Shown here piece after piece: positions 1 to 3,791 of a stretch of DNA of 6,456 nucleotides. The stretch's first letter is position 1. The number at the start of each line of letters is the position of its first letter. The DNA lies in the NCBI GenBank assembly GCA_000434475.1, contig FR879613.1:2031-8486 (forward strand), written 5' to 3'. Both the position numbers and the translations under genes were made by a program. Source of the stretch: Dialister sp. CAG:486. GTDB lineage: Bacteria; Bacillota; Negativicutes; Veillonellales; Dialisteraceae. The notes under the pieces are model-generated. The model searched no databases. It was not told where the DNA came from and was given only the letters and a program-made list of their open reading frames with translations.

Positions 1-37
1 AAGAGAGGGGCTAGGGAATAGGAGTTGCTAGTAGCTC

Positions 38-58
38 GTGACTAGTGACTAGTGACTA
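38..58. repeat. Tandem heptamer tract (GTGACTA)x3
   Basis: Three perfect head-to-tail copies of GTGACTA, followed by a partial copy running into GGGATGAG. Related words in either orientation (CTAGT, AGTCAC) recur beside the other repeats in this window, near 2355-2370, 3047-3075, 3321-3335 and 3582-3602. The heptamer therefore looks like the outer edge of a larger repeat unit rather than an isolated microsatellite. No coding role is visible. Confidence 0.75.
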
Positions 59-92
59 GGGATGAGTAGCTGGGAGACATCAGACTCCCGTA

Positions 93-253
93 TCGTCATT
101 TCGAGCGAAGCGAGAAATCTTTCTTGCAGACCGAAAAACAAAGAATGTGTGAAAGCAGAAATACATAGCACCAAGGCGTTGTTTCTGTATCGGTGCCTAT
201 GTGATACTGACCGCAGTGCAAGAAAGATCCCTTGGTTGCGCTTTCGATGACGA
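93..253. repeat. Imperfect palindromic repeat element (about 160 bp)
   Basis: The two ends are inverted copies of each other. The left arm (93-128) begins TCGTCATTTCGAGCGAAG and ends TTTCTTGCA. The right arm (217-253), read on the other strand, begins TCGTCATCGAAAGCG and ends TCTTTCTTGCA. The interior contains a second inverted pair, ACATAGCACC near 164-173 and GGTGCCTATGT near 192-202, so the transcript of either strand could form a long branched hairpin. The same end sequences bound the elements at 3135-3290 and 3390-3545, but the interior here is different. A smaller hairpin (GGGAG at 72-76 with CTCCC at 85-89) sits just outside. No transposase is encoded, so this resembles a non-autonomous, MITE-like or REP-like extragenic repeat. 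Short reading frames across it are judged spurious. Confidence 0.75.
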
Positions 254-369
254 CGGTGCGAAGCGCTATCAAAATCCGCGGCGCTTCCATCATTTTATGC
301 GCTGCACCACCATTTCTCATTTCTAATTTCTCATTCAATCGCGGCTTTCAAATGTAATCAAAGGGCAGC

Positions 370-381
370 CGCCCCACGGGC
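370..381. repeat. Left member of a 12-bp inverted pair flanking the aldehyde dehydrogenase gene
   Basis: CGCCCCACGGGC here is the exact reverse complement of GCCCGTGGGGCG at 1988-1999, just beyond the terminator of the aldehyde dehydrogenase gene. Similarity continues weakly outside the 12-mer on both sides (TCAARGG on one side, ACCC on the other), which suggests two diverged copies of a longer intergenic repeat in opposite orientation. Confidence 0.6.
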
Positions 382-382
382 T

Positions 383-408
383 AACCCTGAACCTTGAACC
401 CTGAACCC
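383..408. repeat. Heptamer tract (AACCYTG)n
   Basis: Three heptamers (AACCCTG, AACCTTG, AACCCTG) followed by AACCC, about 25 bp upstream of the aldehyde dehydrogenase ribosome binding site. A degenerate relative (CCTTGACCCTGAA) lies at 2002-2014 on the far side of the same gene. It is probably a low-complexity intergenic repeat. There is no evidence that it is an operator. Confidence 0.55.
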
Positions 409-431
409 ATATTTCCCCTCTTCCATTTCTG

Positions 432-440
432 AAAGGAAGG
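432..440 (+). promoter_or_regulatory. Ribosome binding site of the aldehyde dehydrogenase gene
   Basis: AAAGGAAGG lies 8 nt upstream of the ATG at 449 and fixes that start. CTTCC at 420-424 could pair with GGAAG at 435-439, so weak self-sequestration of the site is possible. I could not identify a convincing -35/-10 promoter in 254-430. Confidence 0.75.
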
Positions 441-448
441 TCATTCTT

Positions 449-1930
449 ATGGCAGACATCCAGAAACAGTACGGACTTTTTATCGACGGTGAATTCGTTC
501 CTGCGGGTGACGGCGCGACATTTGTAGCGCACAATCCGGCGAATGGCGAAGAGCTCGCTCTCTTTGCGGAAGCGACGAAGGAAGATGTAGACAAAGCTGT
601 GAAAGCGGCTCGCGCAGCGCTCCCGGCTTGGTCGAAGACATCCCCTGTCGAAAGACAGAATCTTCTTTTGAAGATCGCAGACATCATTGATGCCAATGCC
701 GATCACCTCGCTCTCATGGAGACGCTCGACAACGGCAAGCCGATCCGCGAGACGAAGGCAGCGGATGTTCCGCTCGGCAGCGACCATTTCCGCTATTTTG
801 CAGGGTGCCTCCGTGCGTGGGAGGGCAGTGCGACGATGATCGATGACAATACCATGTCGCTCATCCTTCATGAACCTGTCGGCGTGGTCGGGCAGGTCAT
901 CCCGTGGAATTTCCCCTTCACCATGGCATGCTGGAAGCTTGCGCCGGCGCTTGCGGCGGGCAATACCATCGTCATGAAGCCATCTTCCCACACATCGCTG
1001 TCTTTGATGGAATTCATGTGTCTCATTCAGGACGTCCTGCCGAAGGGCGTGGTCAATGTCATCACCGGCAAGGGCTCGAAGTCCGGCCAGTGGCTGCTCG
1101 ACCATCCGGATCTGGACAAGCTCGCCTTCACCGGCTCCACAGAAGTCGGTCACGGCGTGTATCAGGCGGCCTGCGACAAGCTCATCCCCTGTACGCTCGA
1201 GCTCGGCGGGAAATCCGCAAACATCGTCTTTGACGACTGCGACCTTTCCCAGGCCATCGATGGTGCCTGCAAGGGCATCCTCTTCAATCAGGGACAGGTC
1301 TGCTGCGCCGGCTCTCGTCTCTTCGTACAGGAAGGCATCTTCGATGAATTCCTGAAACACCTGAAAGCGACCTTCGAAGCGGTCAAGATCGGCGATCCGA
1401 CGGATCCATCGACCCAGCTCGGCGCGCAGATCTACAAATCCCAGCAGGATAAAGTCCTGAATTACGTCAAGATCGGCATCGAAGAGGGCGCGACCCTCGT
1501 GACGGGCGGCAAACGCTATACGGCAAACGGCTGCGACAAGGGCTATTTCATGGAACCAACCATCCTTGTCACTGACAAGCCGGACTGCCGCGTGTGCCAG
1601 GAAGAAATCTTCGGACCGGTCGTCGTAGTACAGAAATTCAAGACCGCTGACGAAGTCATCGCGCTGGCCAATGACAGCGTGTACGGCCTCGGCGGCGCGG
1701 TATTCACCAAGAATATCAATACAGCCATGAAGGTCGCACGCAGTGTCCGCACGGGCCGTATGTGGGTGAATACCTACAACGATCTGCCGGCAGGCGCACC
1801 TTTTGGCGGCTACAAGCAGTCCGGCATCGGTCGTGAAACGCACAAGGTCATGCTCGAACACTACAGCCAGATGAAGAATATTTTCATCAACCTGAAAGAT
1901 GGCGTCAGTGAGATGTATGATATCAAATAA
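449..1930 (+). CDS. NAD(P)-dependent aldehyde dehydrogenase (AldB/acetaldehyde dehydrogenase-like)
   Basis: A complete 493-residue cytosolic enzyme of the aldehyde dehydrogenase superfamily, which oxidises an aldehyde to the carboxylic acid with NAD(P)+. All hallmarks are visible in order: PWNFP with the oxyanion-hole Asn154, the cofactor-binding KPSS at Lys177, FTGSTEVG (227-234) of the Rossmann fold, the general base Glu251 in ELGGKS, the nucleophile Cys285 in FNQGQVCCAGSR, and EEIFGPV (385-391) that contacts the nicotinamide ribose. The C-terminal run FGGYKQSGIGRETHKVMLEH is typical of the family. Segments such as YFAGCLRAWEG and HEPVGVVGQVIPWNFP recall E. coli AldB and ExaC-type acetaldehyde dehydrogenases, so short aliphatic aldehydes are the likeliest substrates; this is inference. 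The ATG follows a good ribosome binding site. The gene is monocistronic, ends 12 nt before an intrinsic terminator, and has no alcohol dehydrogenase or microcompartment partner in view. No truncation or missing catalytic residue. Confidence 0.95.
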   Translation: MADIQKQYGLFIDGEFVPAGDGATFVAHNPANGEELALFAEATKEDVDKAVKAARAALPAWSKTSPVERQNLLLKIADIIDANADHLALMETLDNGKPIRETKAADVPLGSDHFRYFAGCLRAWEGSATMIDDNTMSLILHEPVGVVGQVIPWNFPFTMACWKLAPALAAGNTIVMKPSSHTSLSLMEFMCLIQDVLPKGVVNVITGKGSKSGQWLLDHPDLDKLAFTGSTEVGHGVYQAACDKLIPCTLELGGKSANIVFDDCDLSQAIDGACKGILFNQGQVCCAGSRLFVQEGIFDEFLKHLKATFEAVKIGDPTDPSTQLGAQIYKSQQDKVLNYVKIGIEEGATLVTGGKRYTANGCDKGYFMEPTILVTDKPDCRVCQEEIFGPVVVVQKFKTADEVIALANDSVYGLGGAVFTKNINTAMKVARSVRTGRMWVNTYNDLPAGAPFGGYKQSGIGRETHKVMLEHYSQMKNIFINLKDGVSEMYDIK

Positions 1931-1941
1931 ATAGGTCACCC

Positions 1942-1973
1942 AAAAAGCCCGCTCCGCGAGGAGCGGGCTTTTT
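1942..1973 (+). terminator. Intrinsic terminator of the aldehyde dehydrogenase gene
   Basis: A perfect 14-bp stem, 1942-1955 paired with 1960-1973, closes on a GCGA tetraloop. The core is GCCCGCTCC/GGAGCGGGC, flanked by A5 on the left and T5 on the right. Because the A/T tracts are symmetric it could act in both directions, but no minus-strand gene ends nearby: the next one (2432-2710) stops about 460 bp away. Confidence 0.95.
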
Positions 1974-1987
1974 GAGCTTCCGGGTGG

Positions 1988-1999
1988 GCCCGTGGGGCG
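1988..1999. repeat. Right member of the 12-bp inverted pair flanking the aldehyde dehydrogenase gene
   Basis: GCCCGTGGGGCG is the exact reverse complement of the word at 370-381. A CCTTGACCCTGAA word follows at 2002-2014 and resembles, in direct orientation, the heptamer tract at 383-408. The mixed orientations argue against a simple composite transposon. Confidence 0.6.
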
Positions 2000-2044
2000 T
2001 CCCTTGACCCTGAATGACAGCTTGGTACGAATGAGGAATTAGGG

Positions 2045-2298
2045 AAACTCTGATTCTGTGATTTAATCAGCATTTCCTTAAGATGAGCGTTGTTACACTT
2101 TTTCTATCCCCTTCCCTTGGAAGGGGAACGCCCGAAGGGCAAGGGGTTGGTCGAAGGCGAAAAAGAGCGAAGCCAACCTCCGGCGCTACGCGCCACCTCC
2201 TTCCAAAGGAAGGAGGGAGAAGCGGAATGGGCAAGGAGTTGGTCACGCAAAGCATGGGAAGTGCTGATTCAATCGCAGAGTCGATTTTACAAGAGTTT
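2045..2298. repeat. MITE-like element with imperfect terminal inverted repeats
   Basis: The left arm at 2052-2077 and the right arm at 2257-2282 are inverted copies matching at 22 of 26 positions; both contain the AATCAGCA core (or its complement). The pairing continues outward as AAACTCT (2045-2051) against AGAGTTT (2292-2298), after a 9-nt insertion on the right. The interior is a series of hairpins: 9-bp stems with 3-nt loops at 2107-2127 and 2196-2216, a GGCGC/GCGCC stem at 2182-2194, GCCC/GGGC at 2130-2140, and GGTTGG (2145-2150) against CCAACC (2173-2178). A near-direct repeat, GGGCAAGGRGTTGGTC, occurs at 2137 and 2229. No transposase and no clear target-site duplication are visible. 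Short reading frames of 60-90 codons here are by-products of the structure. Confidence 0.7.
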
Positions 2299-2354
2299 TT
2301 ATACATAGCTTCGCGTCGCTTTATTATAGAAGGCGATGCCCGAAAGTAGTATTC

Positions 2355-2412
2355 AAGTCACAAGTCACTCAAGGCTCCTGCTCTCTGCTTTGAAGCTTAG
2401 GGGTTCGGGGAC
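2355..2412. repeat. Degenerate partial copy of the 3093/3348 repeat edge
   Basis: AAGTCACAAGTCACTCAAGG followed by CTGCTTTGAAGCTTAGGGGTTCGGGGA matches, with several changes, the sequence entering both 255-bp copies (GTCAC words, then CTTTCAAATTYCGGGGTTC). The match stops at about 2412, where the palindromic part would follow, and the sequence runs instead into the end of the minus-strand cassette. It therefore looks like a repeat interrupted at, or used as a boundary of, the cassette at 2432-2972. Confidence 0.5.
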
Positions 2413-2431
2413 AATGGGTACAACGAACCTC

Positions 2432-2710
2432 TTAGCAGAAGTATGTCACATCATCAATGCAGAAGAATTCTTTCCAACGCCGTGTGATGAAGAAAACTTG
2501 GCTTTCGATGACCTCGAGTAGTTTAGCGAGGTCACGAGCGGGAATCTGTCCGTTGTTGTTGGCGAGAATACAGCCGCCTCGCTGCGTAATCCAGACTTTT
2601 GTACCGTTGGCAGTTGGCTTTCCTTTGGCGATATGAACGTGAATGGGTTCGCTTCCCTCATTCGCCCAAAAGTAAATTTTATAACCGAGAAGCATGAATA
2701 GACTAGGCAC
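2432..2710 (-). CDS. DUF4160-family small protein
   Basis: A 92-residue protein that I recognise as DUF4160-like from its N-terminal pattern: MP, then GYKIYFWANEG (9-19), EPIHVHIAKG (21-30), VWIT (39-42), a short hydrophobic and Asn-rich strand (CILANNNG, 47-54), and a C-terminal helix ending RRWKEFF (77-83). The conserved HVH pair (His24, His26) is present. The biochemical function is unknown; members often sit beside a second small gene and have been discussed as possible toxin-antitoxin components. The chosen start is GTG, because GGAGG on the minus strand (2723-2719) lies 8 nt upstream and the family begins at this point. A frame extending upstream to 2905 overlaps the neighbour and is not credible. 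The start overlaps the stop of the preceding gene by 8 nt, suggesting translational coupling. No terminator was seen downstream. Family assignment is from memory of the motif. Confidence 0.8.
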   Translation of the reverse strand: MPSLFMLLGYKIYFWANEGSEPIHVHIAKGKPTANGTKVWITQRGGCILANNNGQIPARDLAKLLEVIESQVFFITRRWKEFFCIDDVTYFC

Positions 2711-2972
2711 TTTCGATCCCTCCGCAAGCCGCATACTTATAAAAGAGGTGCGCGCTTGCGTGCACCATCTCATCGAAGAGCGCCAGTTCTTCCTTGGAAA
2801 ATCCGTGAACATCAGTCCAAGTATAGGAGGGAAGCTCGCAACGGGCGTCGTCGAAGCCGTCTTCCGTCGGCCGCTCGAAGTGGACAATGACGTGGTCTGC
2901 GCCATCTTTGGAAATCAGTTCCGAGTGGACGATTTCTGTGCCATCATCCAGCGTCATGTAAGGGTACATCAT
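2703..2972 (-). CDS. Small conserved-looking protein of unknown function, partner of the DUF4160 gene
   Basis: An 89-residue protein beginning MMYPYMTLDDGTEIVHSEL. I do not recognise the family. It is acidic, lacks a signal peptide and membrane segment, and contains no catalytic motif I can name. Visible features are an N-terminal beta-rich stretch (VIVHFERPTEDG, 28-39), a CELPSYTW motif (45-52) and a C-terminal helical stretch rich in Ala and Phe (KEELALFDEMVHASAHLFYKY, split across 60-80). The start is supported by AAAGGAGG on the minus strand (2987-2980), 7 nt from the first ATG; a second ATG follows at once and would also fit. It is the first gene of a two-gene unit and overlaps the DUF4160 gene by 8 nt. 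The common DUF4160 neighbour is DUF2442, but this protein does not look like DUF2442. It may be an antitoxin or binding partner; that is inference from arrangement only. No clear promoter was found upstream. Confidence 0.8.
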   Translation of the reverse strand: MMYPYMTLDDGTEIVHSELISKDGADHVIVHFERPTEDGFDDARCELPSYTWTDVHGFSKEELALFDEMVHASAHLFYKYAACGGIESA

Positions 2973-3092
2973 AAGAAAACCTCCTTTGGCTAATGGGGTG
3001 GACAGGGGGAAGTGGTACTCTCGTATTGCAAGTGCTTTTCAGACACCTGTCACGAGTCACCCTTCGCCCCTAGTCTTTGAGTACTCATCCTT

Positions 3093-3347
3093 GCTTTCAA
3101 ATTTCGGGGTTCAGAGGATAGCGCTTTTCTCGTATCGTCATTTCGAGCGAAGTCGAGAAATCTTTCTTGCACACGGGTTATCACAACTGGTGTTCTTGGC
3201 GGCAGGCTCAATACGTCTCGTTTCTCGTCATCAAACATCCAGCATTTTCCTGTCTGCAAGGGGGATCCCTCGGCTGCGCTCGGGATGACGGTGCGGGGAA
3301 ATAGCCTCAGCGTTTCCCTAGTTACTAGCCACTCATCCCTAATCCCT
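3093..3347. repeat. Tandem 255-bp repeat, copy 1
   Basis: This unit is followed immediately by a second copy at a constant offset of 255 bp, with no insertion or deletion. By eye, 31 of 255 positions differ (about 88% identity), with most differences at the left palindrome arm and the last 27 bases. Inside lies a palindromic element (3135-3290) whose arms (TCGTCATTTCGAGCGAAG... and ...GCTGCGCTCGGGATGACG) match those of the element at 93-253. Just outside it, GGGAAA (3296-3301) and TTTCCC (3313-3318) form a further small hairpin. The central 60 bases are the best conserved part (3 differences). Confidence 0.85.
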
Positions 3348-3602
3348 GCTTTCAAATTCCGGGGTTCGGAGGATAGTGCTTTTCCCGTATCGTCATTGAA
3401 AGCGTTGCCGAGAAATCTTTCTTGCACACCGGATATCACAACTGGTGTCCTTGGCGGTAGGCTCAATACTTCTCGTTTCTCGTCATCAAACATCCGGTGT
3501 TTTTCTGTCTGCAAGAGGGATCCCTCGGCTGCGCTCGGGATGACGGTGCGGGGAAGTAGCCTCAGCGTTTCCCTAATCCTTAGCCACTAGTCCCCCGTCA
3601 CT
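3348..3602. repeat. Tandem 255-bp repeat, copy 2
   Basis: The second copy of the preceding unit, beginning at the same GCTTTCAAATT word. Its left palindrome arm (3390-3426) has diverged in the CGAGCGAAG segment, while the right arm (3510-3545) is almost unchanged, so the hairpin here is less perfect. The small flanking hairpin keeps pairing through a G-T wobble (GGGAAG against TTTCCC). The copy ends in TAGCCACTAGTCCC, related to the heptamer tract at 38-58, and stops about 85 bp before the -10 element of the korA promoter. Confidence 0.85.
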
Positions 3603-3684
3603 ATTCTTCCTTTATTCTACCACATTTCCCGACCGTGGTTTGAACGGATTATAAAAATATTCTAATTATTCACTCCTTATATTA

Positions 3685-3693
3685 TGGTATAAT
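3685..3693 (+). promoter_or_regulatory. Extended -10 promoter for korAB
   Basis: TGGTATAAT is a perfect extended -10 (TGn followed by TATAAT at 3688-3693). No good -35 hexamer lies 16-18 nt upstream (the sequence there is ATTATT or similar), which extended -10 promoters tolerate. The surrounding 3640-3705 is strongly AT-rich, unlike the repeats upstream. Transcription should begin near 3700, giving a leader of about 92 nt before the TTG at 3792. Confidence 0.75.
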
Positions 3694-3726
3694 GAATTAG
3701 TTAATGTGAGTGTGTATTGCGGTCAC

Positions 3727-3755
3727 AAGGAAGGGCGGCTCTCGCGGCCTTCCTT
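3727..3755 (+). promoter_or_regulatory. Hairpin in the korA leader, with alternative pairing to the Shine-Dalgarno site
   Basis: AAGGAAGG (3727-3734) and CCTTCCTT (3748-3755) form an 8-bp stem around a 13-nt GC-rich loop. The same CCTTCCTT can pair with the korA Shine-Dalgarno AAGGAGG (3777-3783) over 7 positions including one G-U, and the overlapping TTTCCTC (3754-3760) pairs perfectly with GAGGAAA (3780-3786). The two folds exclude each other, so the upstream purine tract could release the ribosome binding site. A T5 tract (3765-3769) is too far from the stem for a standard terminator. Regulation is inferred; no ligand-binding architecture was recognised. Confidence 0.45.
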
Positions 3756-3776
3756 TCCTCAGCATTTTTCCCTATC

Positions 3777-3783
3777 AAGGAGG
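3777..3783 (+). promoter_or_regulatory. Ribosome binding site that fixes the TTG start of korA
   Basis: AAGGAGG lies 8 nt before TTG at 3792-3794. The other possible start in this frame, TTG at 3717, lacks a comparable site, falls only about 17 nt after the predicted transcription start and would add 25 residues encoded by the leader hairpin. This site therefore decides the start. Confidence 0.85.
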
Positions 3784-3791
3784 AAAACGGA

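Noticed and set aside
1..448. tRNA or other structured RNA gene
   Set aside because: No cloverleaf with conserved T-loop sequence was found; the stems present are explained by the palindromic repeat.
335..1939. A 534-codon open frame on the minus strand across the aldehyde dehydrogenase gene
   Set aside because: It is antisense to a gene with all family motifs, encodes no recognisable domain, has no ribosome binding site I can see, and is explained by GC-leaning codon use leaving the complementary frame open.
2083..2349. Two overlapping plus-strand frames of 72-88 codons in 2083-2349
   Set aside because: They lie wholly in the hairpin-rich MITE-like element, overlap each other, and have no ribosome binding site distinguishable from the repeat's purine tracts.
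2711..2905. A longer DUF4160 protein starting near 2905 on the minus strand
   Set aside because: It would overlap almost the entire upstream gene, its extra 65 residues are not family-like, and GTG at 2710 has a proper ribosome binding site and matches the family N-terminus.
3093..3602. CRISPR array
   Set aside because: Only two long units (255 bp) are present, with no short regular repeats, no unique spacers and no cas genes.
3727..3769. A transcription attenuator in the korA leader
   Set aside because: The T-tract (3765-3769) begins 9 nt after the hairpin and is short, so it is not a convincing intrinsic terminator.
3717..3791. A 25-residue N-terminal extension of KorA from the TTG at 3717
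   Set aside because: There is no Shine-Dalgarno at that start, the extension is encoded by the leader hairpin, and the KorA family begins right where the TTG at 3792 (with AAGGAGG 8 nt upstream) would start.
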